NCBI GenBank assembly: GCA_017451385.1
Contig: JAFSPS010000011.1
Coordinates: 124,001-188,000 of the forward strand
DNA length: 64,000 nt
Direction: 5' to 3'
Origin: Bacteroidales bacterium
Lineage (GTDB): Bacteria; Bacteroidota; Bacteroidia; Bacteroidales; P3
Below, in pieces: positions 7,122 to 16,717 of the stretch (its first letter is position 1; each line of letters begins with the position of its first letter). The position numbers and the translations under genes were made by a program. The notes below the pieces were generated by a model, which made no database searches, was not told where the DNA came from, and worked only from the letters and a program-made list of their open reading frames with translations.

Positions 7122-9464
7122 ATGAGATATGCAGTCAAAAAGGCGTATGTAGCTACACTACGCCTTTTTTTGTTTTTGATAGTCTATGTCTGTGTAGGAG
7201 AAATGGTGATGGCGCAACGCCCTCAGCATAGGCCCCGCATCGGCGTGGTGCTTGGCGGTGGAGGTGCCAAAGGTGCTGCACATATCGGCGTGCTGAAGTA
7301 CATAGAAGAGCAGGGCATCCCGATAGACTGTGTGGCGGGAACGAGTATGGGTAGCATCATCGGAGGACTCTATTCTCTGGGCTACTCGCCTGAGGAGATG
7401 AAACGAATCATCTCTGATGTCGACTGGTCGCATCTGATGCTGAACCGCGTGGACCCCACGATGATGTCATCTAATGAGTTGGCATTGTATCGCGATTATC
7501 TTTTGCGCGTGCCGTTCAATCTGCGGGAGGGGAGCAGAACGATAGTTTCGTCGCGCAGCCTGCGGAGCACGATAATAAGTTCTCTGCCGAGTTCGTTTAT
7601 GGGTGGCAGTAATGTCAGCAATCTGTTCAACAGTCTTAGTCTTGGTTATAATGACTCCATCTCGTTTGACAGTCTGCCGATACCATTCTCATGTGTGGCT
7701 ACCGATATTGTGACTGGCGAGGCCTACATCTTCCGGCGAGGCGTGCTGCCCATGGCTATGCGTGCCAGCATGGCCATACCAGGGGTCTTTGACCCTGTGC
7801 GTCTTGGCGAGCACCTGCTGCTTGACGGCGGAATGGTTAATAATTTTCCCACGGACATCTGTGTTGACTCGCTGGGTGCCGATATAGTGATAGGTATTGA
7901 GGTGGCGCAGGAACTTGACTCTTCCTCGTCCAATCTCAATTCGTTGCCGCAGATTGCCAATCAGTTGATGCAGATAGCGGTGAGCAAAAATAAGTATGAC
8001 AACCGTCAGAAATGCGATATATATATCCGTCCAGATATGACGGGGTATAATATGTTGAGTTTTAATGCTGGGGCCATAGACACGCTTGTGCGGCGTGGCT
8101 ACGAGCAGGCCCAGCAACATGCTGATGAGTTTGCAGAGTTGCGTCGTATGCTTGATGACTATGGCCCATATAAGAAGGAGCTGCAAGCACGTCCGGCAGA
8201 GGCGTTTGGCCATGACACTATTTATGTTACAAATATCGTGCTGAATGGTATCAGCAAGGATGAGCTGATGCAGGACCATGGCAAGTACCGCTGGCTCCTG
8301 CGTCGCAGCGGCATCAACGAGGGGCCTATCACTGGAGACCAGCTTGACAACGCGCTGTCGTTGGTAAAAGGCACAGGGGCATTCTCCGACATAGTGTATA
8401 ATCTGCATCCGGCGCAATGTCCTACGGATTCCATGACTATGTCATGCTATACGCTCACCGCCAACCTCAAGGAGAATGAGCCTCACGTTTTTGCTCTGGG
8501 TTTGCGCTATGACTGGGAGTCGAGTGCTACCATACTGTTCAAGATAGGCCTCAACCAGCGTCGTATAGCTGGAGCCAAGTTGCAGGTTGCCGCCGAGCTA
8601 AACTATAGTCCGCGTTTCGCCGTCACAGCATCCTATGAGGGTCTCAATTTCGCAACTCTCAATCTTGAATATGCGTTCCGTGCCGACTATTACAATATGT
8701 GGTATAACAATGAGTCAGGAGCAAAAAAACTGAGTGATATATGGTCCAAAAAAAATTATTTAAGGCTTTATCTTTCGGAGTTCCAGAGTCGTATGTTTAA
8801 TTTGCGTATTGGTGTTCAGGAAGAGTCAATCTATTATTACAATAGTATAGATGATTTTTTCCGTAGTTTCGGCGCGTTTGCGTCGCTTAGTCTCGATACT
8901 CGAAACCGACCCTACCTTGCCGACCGCGGTATGGTGTTCTCCCTCGAAGGCGATGTACATCGCAATCACGACGATAGGTATCTCATTGAAGGCGACGCCT
9001 ATGGTTCGGGCAGCATTGCCTTTTCGTCGATAGTGCCTCTTGGTGGTCGTTTTGCCTTTGTTCCACACCTCTATGTCCGTATGATAACGCCCTTTGACGA
9101 GGACAAGGATATGGATTTCTATCAGACCCTTTTCGGCGGCATAATGTATCAGAGGCACTCGGAGTCTCAGTTGCCTTTTGTTGGAGTTATTGATCCGCAG
9201 TATTTGTTTCATGATGCTGCCGTGGCACGTATAGACCTGCGTGTGCACCTGTTCGAGCACTCGTATGTCTCGCTTATGGGCAATGTGATAGGAGGTACAA
9301 CCAAATCGCTTCTGCAGGATGGATGGGAAACGTTTGAGAGTCATTTCGGTTTTGGTGTGCAGTATGCGTTGCGAACAATTGTTGGCCCCATTACTTTCAG
9401 CCTGCATTGGAGCGACATTACAGACAAATGGGCTGGATATATATCACTTGGTTATGATTTTTAG
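7122..9464 (+). CDS. Patatin-like phospholipase fused to POTRA and outer-membrane barrel (type Vd autotransporter-like)
   Basis: A 780-residue secreted protein. After a signal peptide ending near VMAQ comes a patatin domain with oxyanion loop GGGGAKG, nucleophile Ser75 in GTSMG and Asp235 in DGGMVNNFP, the Ser/Asp dyad of patatin lipases. A POTRA-like segment starting at IVLNGISKDELM lies at about 370-435. The last ~340 residues are rich in alternating aromatic strands and end in YISLGYDF, a typical barrel terminus. Patatin-POTRA-barrel is the order of PlpD-type autotransporters. The start is the ATG at 7122, 4 bases after the TPR gene. Lipid substrate and surface exposure are not known. Confidence 0.88.
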   Translation: MRYAVKKAYVATLRLFLFLIVYVCVGEMVMAQRPQHRPRIGVVLGGGGAKGAAHIGVLKYIEEQGIPIDCVAGTSMGSIIGGLYSLGYSPEEMKRIISDVDWSHLMLNRVDPTMMSSNELALYRDYLLRVPFNLREGSRTIVSSRSLRSTIISSLPSSFMGGSNVSNLFNSLSLGYNDSISFDSLPIPFSCVATDIVTGEAYIFRRGVLPMAMRASMAIPGVFDPVRLGEHLLLDGGMVNNFPTDICVDSLGADIVIGIEVAQELDSSSSNLNSLPQIANQLMQIAVSKNKYDNRQKCDIYIRPDMTGYNMLSFNAGAIDTLVRRGYEQAQQHADEFAELRRMLDDYGPYKKELQARPAEAFGHDTIYVTNIVLNGISKDELMQDHGKYRWLLRRSGINEGPITGDQLDNALSLVKGTGAFSDIVYNLHPAQCPTDSMTMSCYTLTANLKENEPHVFALGLRYDWESSATILFKIGLNQRRIAGAKLQVAAELNYSPRFAVTASYEGLNFATLNLEYAFRADYYNMWYNNESGAKKLSDIWSKKNYLRLYLSEFQSRMFNLRIGVQEESIYYYNSIDDFFRSFGAFASLSLDTRNRPYLADRGMVFSLEGDVHRNHDDRYLIEGDAYGSGSIAFSSIVPLGGRFAFVPHLYVRMITPFDEDKDMDFYQTLFGGIMYQRHSESQLPFVGVIDPQYLFHDAAVARIDLRVHLFEHSYVSLMGNVIGGTTKSLLQDGWETFESHFGFGVQYALRTIVGPITFSLHWSDITDKWAGYISLGYDF

Positions 9465-9512
9465 CCATGTCGTCAAAATAGGGAAATAAATAACAGCATA
9501 ATAAAGTCAATA

Positions 9513-10523
9513 ATGAAAATATATCACGACATATCGCTCCGCCCATACCACTCGTTTGGTATTGATGCCGTGGCCGATAGGGTGATAGAGGTGTCGGAGA
9601 ATGATGAGTTGCAGCAGGCTGTGAAGGCAGCAGGTGGCGAGGAACCTTTGGTGGTACTGGGAAGGGGATGCAATATGCTGTTCTCAGATGTGTTTCATGG
9701 CGTTGTTCTCGTTATGCGCACGCGAGGTGTTTGCGTGATAGCCGATGACGGCGATACGGTGCTGGTGGAGGCTATGGCAGGCGAAGACTGGGATGGTTTC
9801 GTGCGGTACTGTTCTAATAAGGGATGGCATGGATTGGAAAATCTTGTCGCTATTCCCGGAACGGTTGGTGCCGCACCGGTTCAGAATGTTGGAGCCTATG
9901 GTTCTGAAGCTGCCGACGTGATTCATTCGGTCAATGTCTTTGACCTCGAAACTATGACAATGCGAAGCCTGACAGCATCAGACTGCTGTTTCGCTTATCG
10001 CGACAGCGTATTCAAACACGCGTTGAGAGGACGTTGTGTTGTTACTTCTGTTGTGTTTCGCTTATCACACTCGTTTTCGCCTAACCTCTCATATAAAGCA
10101 GTAGGTGAGCTTTTTGCGAATGAGGGGCCGATAGGCCCTTCGCAGCTGATGGCGGCCATAGGTGATTTGCGTTGGAGCAAGTTGCCGCACCCTGAGGTTT
10201 TGGGTAATGCTGGTAGTTTTTTCAAGAATCCAATAGTGTCGCGAGAGTGCGGTGCGGCGCTGCGTACCGCATATCCGCAGGTGCCGTTATATCCGACTGC
10301 CGATGGCTGCAAGGTGGCAGCGGGATGGCTCATAGAGCAGTGTGGCTGGCGTGGCCGAAGGGTGGGACAGTGCGGCGTATATGAGCGTCAGGCTCTCGTG
10401 CTGGTGAATTACGGCGGGGCGTCGTTTGATGACATCCGCCAACTCGCTGATGCTATAACAGCCGATGTGCAATCACGTTTCGGCATAATCCTCGAACGCG
10501 AAGCCCAATATAATATCACGTAA
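9513..10523 (+). CDS. murB: UDP-N-acetylenolpyruvoylglucosamine reductase
   Basis: A 336-residue FAD enzyme that reduces UDP-GlcNAc-enolpyruvate with NADPH to UDP-MurNAc in peptidoglycan synthesis. FAD-binding signatures are GRGCNMLFSD and AIPGTVGAAPVQNVGAYG. The catalytic Ser lies in GNAGSFFKNP and the conserved Glu near the C-terminus is in LEREAQYN. Length and the extended middle region match the type I (E. coli-like) form. It follows the patatin gene by 48 bases and precedes a small unknown gene, all on the plus strand. Confidence 0.96.
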   Translation: MKIYHDISLRPYHSFGIDAVADRVIEVSENDELQQAVKAAGGEEPLVVLGRGCNMLFSDVFHGVVLVMRTRGVCVIADDGDTVLVEAMAGEDWDGFVRYCSNKGWHGLENLVAIPGTVGAAPVQNVGAYGSEAADVIHSVNVFDLETMTMRSLTASDCCFAYRDSVFKHALRGRCVVTSVVFRLSHSFSPNLSYKAVGELFANEGPIGPSQLMAAIGDLRWSKLPHPEVLGNAGSFFKNPIVSRECGAALRTAYPQVPLYPTADGCKVAAGWLIEQCGWRGRRVGQCGVYERQALVLVNYGGASFDDIRQLADAITADVQSRFGIILEREAQYNIT

Positions 10524-10580
10524 TGATAGCTTCGGCATTGATAATTTATAATTCACGACATATAAATCTCAAAAAAATAG

Positions 10581-11219
10581 ATGCACGATACAGAAAAATT
10601 TTGGCAATGGTTTTCTGCCAATAATGAACGACTCACCATGCTGGGCGACCTTACGGATGCGGAACGCAAGGCACTGCTTGCCCTGCTGCAGAAACAACTT
10701 GACGATTACTGTGAGGGCCTCTCCTTCGTCATGGGTGAGCCAACGCCTTCGGGGCGCACGCTGACTTTTACCGCAGAAGGCGACAATGACCTGTTCCGCT
10801 ACGTTGTGGCGCTGACGGACAGCGCACCGGACCTCGATTGGTGGGATTTTGTTGCATTCAAGCAGGCGGCAGGTACCTCACTGCGTGTCCGTTTTGACCG
10901 TTTCCTGTTTGACACTACGAAGATGCACTTCATGCAGCTCGAGTGTGAAGATGAGCCAGATTTCATCGGTCTGCGTGTGGCTGTGGATATGAAGCATGTG
11001 GCTGTAGATGGCAAGCCTGTGAGCAGCGATGATGAAGACCTGCAGGTTGGCGTCTATGTTACTATCGAAGCCATGATAGGTGAGTTTGATTGTGCTACGC
11101 TCATGGGCTATCTCGAGGTTGTGCCGTTGCCGGAAGAACCATTCAAGGCAGGCTTTCGACCAATGGACGACTTGCCCGACTTTGTTCAGTGGTTTAAGAA
11201 GCAACGCGACAAGGAGTGA
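10581..11219 (+). CDS. Uncharacterised cytosolic protein
   Basis: A 212-residue protein without signal peptide or membrane segment. It is acidic and Trp-rich, with FWQWFSANNERLTML at the start and DWWDFVAFKQAAG in the middle. It ends in a short basic tail (FKKQRDKE). I do not assign it to a named family with confidence; it resembles conserved Bacteroidota proteins of unknown function with the same FWxWF start. It lies between murB and purA and is followed by a hairpin, so it probably ends a transcript that includes murB. Confidence 0.75.
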   Translation: MHDTEKFWQWFSANNERLTMLGDLTDAERKALLALLQKQLDDYCEGLSFVMGEPTPSGRTLTFTAEGDNDLFRYVVALTDSAPDLDWWDFVAFKQAAGTSLRVRFDRFLFDTTKMHFMQLECEDEPDFIGLRVAVDMKHVAVDGKPVSSDDEDLQVGVYVTIEAMIGEFDCATLMGYLEVVPLPEEPFKAGFRPMDDLPDFVQWFKKQRDKE

Positions 11220-11271
11220 TTTTTTTTGTCCTCCGATTGGAAATTTTTTATTAAATTCGCAATGTTTTTGT

Positions 11272-11300
11272 GTGTGTTCGCTTTGCGTACACACGTTTTA
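11272..11300 (+). terminator. Terminator-like hairpin after the 212-aa gene
   Basis: GTGTGT-t-CGC, loop TTT, GCG-t-ACACAC, then GTTTTA. The stem is strong with one T-T mismatch; the T-run is short. The rest of the 320-base gap before purA (11220-11539) shows no gene, tRNA or clear promoter. Confidence 0.5.
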
Positions 11301-11539
11301 ATGTGTTTGAACATAGTAATATACATAAAAAAAGTAGAATGGGAGAGAGCGTACAGGTATAGGTATAAGCGTAATATCTTTTTGACAGGATGCGATTCTC
11401 CGTCCGTCAGAAGTTGGACACTGCGAACAAAAGAAAGAGACCTATTGGGCAGAATGAGAGACAAATTGTAAGCAACTATATCTAAACTATTGCTAAATAG
11501 TCAATTCACTAATCACAAATCAACAATTAACAAAATATA

Positions 11540-12832
11540 ATGAGCAAAGTAGATGTTCTATTAGGATTGCAGTGGGGCGACGAGGGAAAGGGCAAAGTTG
11601 TTGATGTCCTCACACCGCAGTATGATGTCATAGCTCGTTTCCAAGGAGGGCCCAATGCAGGCCATACCCTTGAATTTAACGGCATCAAGCATGTCCTCCG
11701 TACTATCCCGTCAGGAATATTTCATAAAGACAAAATAAACGTTATTGGTAATGGCGTGCTTATAGAGCCTCGCATCTTCCGTCAGGAGATAGAGGCATTG
11801 AGAGAGAAGGGCGTGGATGCTACGCAGAACCTCTATATCTCAAAGAAGGCGCATCTTATCCTGCCTTCGCACCGCATGCTCGATGCTGCAAACGAGATGG
11901 CAAAGGGCAACGCCAAGATAGGGTCCACTCTCAAGGGTATAGGACCTGCATATACTGATAAGATAGCCCGTTCGGGACTCCGCGTGGGCGACATCATGGC
12001 TGTGGATTTCAAAGAGCGTTACGAGTTGCTGAAAGTGCAGCATCTCCAGACCGCGCATACACTGCGTTTTGCTCTCGAGGGCTTCAGCATCGACGGTCTG
12101 CCGTTCGAACAGTACGAGCGGGAGTGGCTTGATGCTATAGAAAGTTTGAAGGCGTTTCGCCTCATCAATAGTGAGTATTTCATCAATACGTGCCTTGCGG
12201 AAGGCAAACGCGTGTTGGCAGAAGGTGCGCAAGGGTCTATGCTCGACATCGATTTTGGCTCGTATCCTTTTGTGACGTCTTCATCGACTATTACTGCTGG
12301 TGTGTGTTCAGGACTGGGCATCGCGCCGTCGGCAATAGGGCGTGTCATGGGCATCACCAAAGCCTATTGCACGCGTGTTGGCGCAGGTCCGTTTCCTACG
12401 GAGCTTTTTGACGAGACGGGGCGTCGCCTGTGTGAGTTGGGACACGAGTTCGGCAGTGTGACAGGGCGTCCGCGTCGCTGCGGGTGGATAGACATCCCAG
12501 CACTGCGTTATGCCTGTATGCTGGATGGTGTTACAGACCTCTTCGTCACAAAGCCCGACGTGATGGACGATTTCGACGAGGTGAAGATGTGTACGACTTA
12601 TGAAATCAACGGCGAGCAGACTGGCGAGCTGCCTTTTGAGTTCAATAACGTTCATATTACACCTGTCCTGCGCTCATACGAGGGATGGAAGCATCCCCTT
12701 GCTGGCATCACGTCTTATGACGACCTGCCAGAGAACCTAAAGGCATACCTTGCCGCCATAGAGCAGGAGACGGGTGTGCACATCATGGCTGTCTCCATCA
12801 GCCCCGACCGCAAAGATGTGCTTTTCAAGTGA
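11540..12832 (+). CDS. purA: Adenylosuccinate synthetase
   Basis: A 430-residue GTP-dependent enzyme that joins IMP and aspartate to adenylosuccinate, the first step from IMP to AMP. The signature GLQWGDEGKGKVVD at the N-terminus and the phosphate loop GGPNAGHT are intact. IGSTLKGIGPAY, GSYPFVTSSS and GRPRRCGWID are the expected substrate-binding blocks. Length is normal for the bacterial enzyme. It appears monocistronic, with non-coding gaps of 320 and 162 bases on its two sides. Confidence 0.97.
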   Translation: MSKVDVLLGLQWGDEGKGKVVDVLTPQYDVIARFQGGPNAGHTLEFNGIKHVLRTIPSGIFHKDKINVIGNGVLIEPRIFRQEIEALREKGVDATQNLYISKKAHLILPSHRMLDAANEMAKGNAKIGSTLKGIGPAYTDKIARSGLRVGDIMAVDFKERYELLKVQHLQTAHTLRFALEGFSIDGLPFEQYEREWLDAIESLKAFRLINSEYFINTCLAEGKRVLAEGAQGSMLDIDFGSYPFVTSSSTITAGVCSGLGIAPSAIGRVMGITKAYCTRVGAGPFPTELFDETGRRLCELGHEFGSVTGRPRRCGWIDIPALRYACMLDGVTDLFVTKPDVMDDFDEVKMCTTYEINGEQTGELPFEFNNVHITPVLRSYEGWKHPLAGITSYDDLPENLKAYLAAIEQETGVHIMAVSISPDRKDVLFK

Positions 12833-12994
12833 AAACGGCTACGACGGTAAAATAAAAAAGCTGTTTTTGCGTTAAGGCAATAAAAATGTGTGGCGGATGC
12901 AAGTATCAGCCTTCTCGAAAGACAAAAAATAAGATAAGCGTCATCAACGCATCGGCGTACTAAGAAACAAGAAACAAGAATATAATATAATAAC

Positions 12995-14023
12995 ATGAAG
13001 AAACTCATTCTTATAGCCATGCTTGTCCTGCCACTTATAGCAGGAGCACAGACTAAGGTGAAGGAAACGGAAGTGCCCAAGTCGGTACTAATTACCCTTG
13101 CCAAGACCTATGACACCTACAAGGTCAAGACATGGTATGCAGCCCCCGGTCAGTATATTGCCGATTTTGTCGTTGATGGGCAGCACGGCCGCGGCTATTT
13201 TACCGCTGGCGGCGACTGGCAGTATAGTTCATTTCCTGTCAAGGCCAAAGAATGCCCAACGCTCCTGACGACTTATATCGCCGAGAATTATCCGGGCTAT
13301 AAGATTAGCGATGTCAACTATATAGAGGAACGTAGTGGCGACAACTACTACAAGGTTATCATTTCGCGTGAGGCTATAGATGCCACCGATTGTGAGATGA
13401 TTTTTGATACGCGTGGCAAGCTCATGCGTTCCAATGCTCCAGAGCCAGAGGCTGTCAAGCGTGAGTATTATACGCTCAATAATCCCGAGTATGATGATGG
13501 CCGTAATACCCGCATCAAGGGTAAGAGGCCTTTGCCTGAAGAGGACAAGCCTGCCGAGGCTGGTCCAGTGGAACCCACTGGTGCCATTGCAGAACACTTT
13601 CAGAAGAATCATGCTAAACGTGTCAAGAAAGGTCCCGAATGGGCTATGCGTACCGGCGGTGTACAGATGGTGGCATACTACATGAATGCTCAGAGGGTCG
13701 AAATGGAGGTGGTATATAATACCGAGACGGGAGCCTGCGAGTGGGTTGGCAAGACCCTTGCGCGCGAGCGTTACAAGAAAGGCATTGTCAAGTATTTAGA
13801 GGAAAAATTCAAGGGCGAGAAATATAACATCGAGAAAATGGTGACCTATACTGCCGACAGCAAATATCGTGGTGCCGATGGCAAGAAACCTAAACCATAT
13901 ACGTATGTCGTTGTGAGTCAGAAAGTAAATCGGGAAATGAAGTATGTTCGTCTTGAGTTTGATGCCAAGGACAACTTCACGGGGCTCCTTGCCGCACCTC
14001 TTGATATATACGACATCCAGTAG
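12995..14023 (+). CDS. Secreted PepSY-like domain protein
   Basis: A 342-residue exported protein with signal peptide (MKKLILIAMLVLPLIAGAQ). Residues about 25-145 (VPKSVLITLAKTYDTYK, GGDWQYSSFPV, YKISDVNYIEE) resemble the PepSY-like domain of Bacteroidota periplasmic proteins. A Lys- and Glu-rich linker follows (EDKPAEAGPVEPTG), then a second, weaker copy at about 200-340 (FQKNHAKRVKKGPEW, KYLEEKFKGEKYNIEKM). The family has no settled function. It is flanked by non-coding stretches and looks monocistronic. Confidence 0.72.
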   Translation: MKKLILIAMLVLPLIAGAQTKVKETEVPKSVLITLAKTYDTYKVKTWYAAPGQYIADFVVDGQHGRGYFTAGGDWQYSSFPVKAKECPTLLTTYIAENYPGYKISDVNYIEERSGDNYYKVIISREAIDATDCEMIFDTRGKLMRSNAPEPEAVKREYYTLNNPEYDDGRNTRIKGKRPLPEEDKPAEAGPVEPTGAIAEHFQKNHAKRVKKGPEWAMRTGGVQMVAYYMNAQRVEMEVVYNTETGACEWVGKTLARERYKKGIVKYLEEKFKGEKYNIEKMVTYTADSKYRGADGKKPKPYTYVVVSQKVNREMKYVRLEFDAKDNFTGLLAAPLDIYDIQ

Positions 14024-14159
14024 CCTAAAGATCTTCGGACAACATTATTGTGATTATAATACAGCGGGCGTGTCGAATGTACGATACGCCTGCCGTTGTA
14101 TATGTATGTCGTGTCATACGGGCATGATTTTTTTTTCTTCATTTTTTGTTAAAAGATGA

Positions 14160-14167
14160 TATATTTG
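14160..14167 (+). promoter_or_regulatory. Candidate -7 element before the structured element
   Basis: TATATTTG fits TANNTTTG exactly. No TTTG is found at the right distance upstream, so the -33 part is weak. Transcription from here would start near 14174, run through the hairpins at 14234-14445 and reach the lipoprotein gene at 14457. Confidence 0.45.
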
Positions 14168-14233
14168 TATCATAATCGCAGAGAGTTGTGCGATTTGTAA
14201 TTTGTTAAAATACGAAGCGTTATGCTCTACTTG

Positions 14234-14445
14234 CTAAAGGAAACGTGAGAAATTTCCATTCATAATTGCAAGGTTGGTATGACGGTTCGCGCTTTGTAGC
14301 GTGGACTGTGTGTCATTTCTGCAATTAGGGTTTTCTCACGACCTCCTTTAGGGATTTGGCATCCAGTGCCACGCTTCTTATAATCTCTTCCGTGTATGCG
14401 GGCACTGCATACTTCGTTTAACAGTTGCGCCCGACACGAATTAGG
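14234..14445 (+). ncRNA. Candidate structured RNA element (unassigned)
   Basis: The 433-base gap 14024-14456 holds a nested set of inverted repeats. 14234-14241 pairs with 14344-14351 (8 bp), 14244-14252 with 14332-14340 (9 bp), 14264-14270 with 14320-14326 (7 bp), 14279-14283 with 14312-14316 (5 bp), capped by hairpin 14288-14303. Together they make a 118-nt rod with internal loops. Two further hairpins follow at 14357-14371 and 14394-14412. AGTGCC at 14365-14370 complements GGCACT in the loop of the second hairpin, a possible kissing or pseudoknot contact. I cannot match it to RNase P RNA, tmRNA or a known riboswitch. It could instead be a dispersed repeat; the strand is inferred from the promoter-like motif. 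Confidence 0.45.
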
Positions 14446-14456
14446 GATTTCAAAAA

Positions 14457-14924
14457 ATGAAATGTAGATGTTTCTTGAAGGCAATGATTGCACTGCTCAC
14501 GTTTGTGTTTCTTGTCGCTGGTCTTTCCTCTTGTACCAAAGAGTCCGATACACCGTACTACAATTTTGCCGACAGTATTGCAAAGTACCAATATCTGCAG
14601 ATACATCCATACTACAATTTTGCCGATAGTATTGCAAAATACACTAAAATGAGTGATACCGTCGCCTCAAATGTTAAAGTTCTGGGGACGTGGAAACAAA
14701 CTGATAATAATGGATACGTTAATGTCTTAGTTTTTTATAAAGATAATACATTCATGGGGACACGTACAGAAAGTTACGAAATAAAAAGTTTTAGTGGACA
14801 ATTTAAAATGATGACGGATGTATTCGGCTTCATGCAGCTGACGGAAAGTGATGAAAGCGGTTCGTATTTTTTTGTTGAAGGAGATAAATTATGGACAGAA
14901 TGGCGTATATATACTCGCCAATGA
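14457..14924 (+). CDS. Small lipoprotein with internal duplication
   Basis: A 155-residue predicted lipoprotein: basic start MKCRCFLKAMIALL, hydrophobic core and lipobox LSSC at about 23-26. The mature N-terminus contains the segment YYNFADSIAKY twice, 18 residues apart. The rest (GTWKQTDNNGYVNVLVFYKD ... EGDKLWTEWRIY) has the look of lipocalin-like small lipoproteins of Bacteroidota with strand-rich GTW and W motifs; this is a guess. A second in-frame ATG at 14484 is possible, but the first gives the better signal peptide. Function unknown. Confidence 0.65.
   Translation: MKCRCFLKAMIALLTFVFLVAGLSSCTKESDTPYYNFADSIAKYQYLQIHPYYNFADSIAKYTKMSDTVASNVKVLGTWKQTDNNGYVNVLVFYKDNTFMGTRTESYEIKSFSGQFKMMTDVFGFMQLTESDESGSYFFVEGDKLWTEWRIYTRQ
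14547..14642 (+). repeat. In-frame 54-base duplication
   Basis: The segment starting CCGTACTACAATTTTGCC at 14553 recurs with few changes at 14607, a shift of 54 bases or 18 codons. It duplicates YYNFADSIAKY at the start of the mature lipoprotein, so it changes length without breaking the frame. Confidence 0.85.
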
Positions 14925-15064
14925 GACAGTATATTTCAAATGTTTAAACTGCCTCCCGAATAAGCCAGTGTCTTTCAATTATGGTTATTCGTGAAAAAAA
15001 TACTGTTGTCACGTCAGCAGTAAACTCTCGATGCCATTGTCACGGCTACTATAATACAACAAAT

Positions 15065-15109
15065 AATGCCCACACGATATGCTTGTGTGTGGGCATTGTT
15101 TTTTTTTCT
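15065..15109 (+). terminator. Rho-independent terminator
   Basis: AATGCCCACAC pairs perfectly with GTGTGGGCATT (11 bp, 11-base loop) and is followed by a run of more than eight T. It ends the plus-strand transcript of the small lipoprotein gene. The rest of 14925-15244, up to the end of proS, shows nothing else clear. Confidence 0.85.
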
Positions 15110-15244
15110 TGCACTGCATTCTTCGGCAATGATCTGCTTAATGTTATGTGCGACTTTCATCATCTTACGGAACTCTACGGCATATACCGTTCTTTCCGAA
15201 ATCTCTGGATAACCAGTGCAATTGTTTTTCACGTCTTGCGCTGA

Positions 15245-16717
15245 TCAATAAGAGCGGGCGAAGATTACGCGGCGGTGAGAAGGTTTGCCGCTGTAGATGC
15301 AGGAACCTTCCTCTGCAGTGGCATCGTTGGGGATGCAGCGTATGGTGGCTTTAGTCTCCTCTTTGATGCGCTCTTCGGTCTCTGTGGTGCCGTCCCAGTG
15401 GCAAAGTAGGAAACCGCCTTTCTCTATCTCGCGTTTGAAGTCATCCCACGTATCTACGGGGCGAGTGTTGGCGGCACGAAATTCTGCGGCGCGATGCAGC
15501 AGGTTGGACTGAATCTCGTCAAGTAGCTGCTGCACATGGTCGGCTATGCCGTTGATGGACATGGTGGTCTTCTCCAATGTGTCACGGCGGCATACTTCGC
15601 ATGTGCCATTCTCCATGTCGCGCGGGCCTATGGCGAGGCGCACGGGGACGCCCTTGAATTCGTATTCGGTGAATTTCCAGCCGGGCTTGTATTCGCTGCG
15701 GTTGTCGTATTTGACGGTGATGCCGCGTGAGCGGAGTTGCTCGATGATGGGGGCTACTGCTCCGTCAATCTCACGCAGTTGCTCGTCGTTCTTGCAGATA
15801 GGCACTATGGCTACCTGTATGGGGGCGAGCTTTGGAGGCAGTACGAGGCCGTTGTCGTCGCTATGCGTCATGATGAGTGCGCCCATGAGGCGTGTGGAGA
15901 CGCCCCACGACGTAGCCCACACATATTCCAGTTTGTTCTCCTTGTTGAGGAACTGGACATCGAAGGCCTTGGCGAAGTTCTGTCCGAGGAAGTGAGAGGT
16001 GCCAGCCTGCAAGGCTTTGCCATCTTGCATCATGGCTTCGATGCAGTAGGTGTCGAGGGCGCCAGCGAAGCGCTCATTAGGCGACTTGACACCTTTGACG
16101 ACAGGCACGGCCATGTAGTTTTCAGCAAAGTCGGCATAGACATCGAGCATGCGGCGCGCCTCTTCTTCTGCCTCCTCGCGAGTGGCGTGGGCGGTGTGGC
16201 CCTCCTGCCATAGGAATTCGGCAGTGCGGAGGAACATGCGCGTGCGCATCTCCCAACGCACAACGTTGGCCCACTGGTTGCAGAGAATGGGCAGGTCGCG
16301 GTAGGATTTTATCCAGTTCTTGTAGGTGCTCCAGATGATGGTCTCAGAGGTGGGGCGGACGATGAGTTCTTCCTCCAGCCGTGCGGAGGGGTCCACGACG
16401 ACGCCGTTGCCGTTAGGGTCGTTCATCAGGCGGTGATGGGTGACGACGGCGCACTCTTTGGCGAAGCCTTCCACATGCTCTGCCTCGCGGCTGAGGAATG
16501 ATTTGGGTATGAAGAGCGGGAAATAGGCGTTGACGTGGCCGGTGTCCTTGAACATCTTGTCGAGGGCATCGTGCATCTTTTCCCATATAGCGTAGCCGTA
16601 GGGCTTGATGACCATGCAACCGCGCACCGCACTGCTCTCAGCAAGGTCGGCACGCACCACAAGCTCGTTATACCATTCGGAATAGTTCTCAGAGCGTTTT
16701 ACGAAATCTTTTGCCAT
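15245..16717 (-). CDS. proS: Prolyl-tRNA synthetase (archaeal/eukaryotic-like short form)
   Basis: A 490-residue class II synthetase that charges tRNA-Pro. Motif 2 and neighbours are visible as [16 protein letters not shown] and [23 protein letters not shown]. The proline-site block is [14 protein letters not shown]. The anticodon-binding domain starts near [14 protein letters not shown], and the C-terminal zinc-binding-type domain ends in RRVIFARSY. There is no INS editing insertion, so this is the short form without cis editing. It is transcribed alone on the minus strand. Confidence 0.96.
   Translation of the reverse strand: MAKDFVKRSENYSEWYNELVVRADLAESSAVRGCMVIKPYGYAIWEKMHDALDKMFKDTGHVNAYFPLFIPKSFLSREAEHVEGFAKECAVVTHHRLMNDPNGNGVVVDPSARLEEELIVRPTSETIIWSTYKNWIKSYRDLPILCNQWANVVRWEMRTRMFLRTAEFLWQEGHTAHATREEAEEEARRMLDVYADFAENYMAVPVVKGVKSPNERFAGALDTYCIEAMMQDGKALQAGTSHFLGQNFAKAFDVQFLNKENKLEYVWATSWGVSTRLMGALIMTHSDDNGLVLPPKLAPIQVAIVPICKNDEQLREIDGAVAPIIEQLRSRGITVKYDNRSEYKPGWKFTEYEFKGVPVRLAIGPRDMENGTCEVCRRDTLEKTTMSINGIADHVQQLLDEIQSNLLHRAAEFRAANTRPVDTWDDFKREIEKGGFLLCHWDGTTETEERIKEETKATIRCIPNDATAEEGSCIYSGKPSHRRVIFARSY

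Noticed and set aside
11226..11471. 81-codon frame between the 212-aa gene and purA
   Set aside because: It runs through a hairpin terminator and AT-rich DNA with no domain or start context.
14260..14493. 77-codon minus-strand frame over the structured element
   Set aside because: It is explained by the nested inverted repeats; no signal, domain or promoter on that strand was found.
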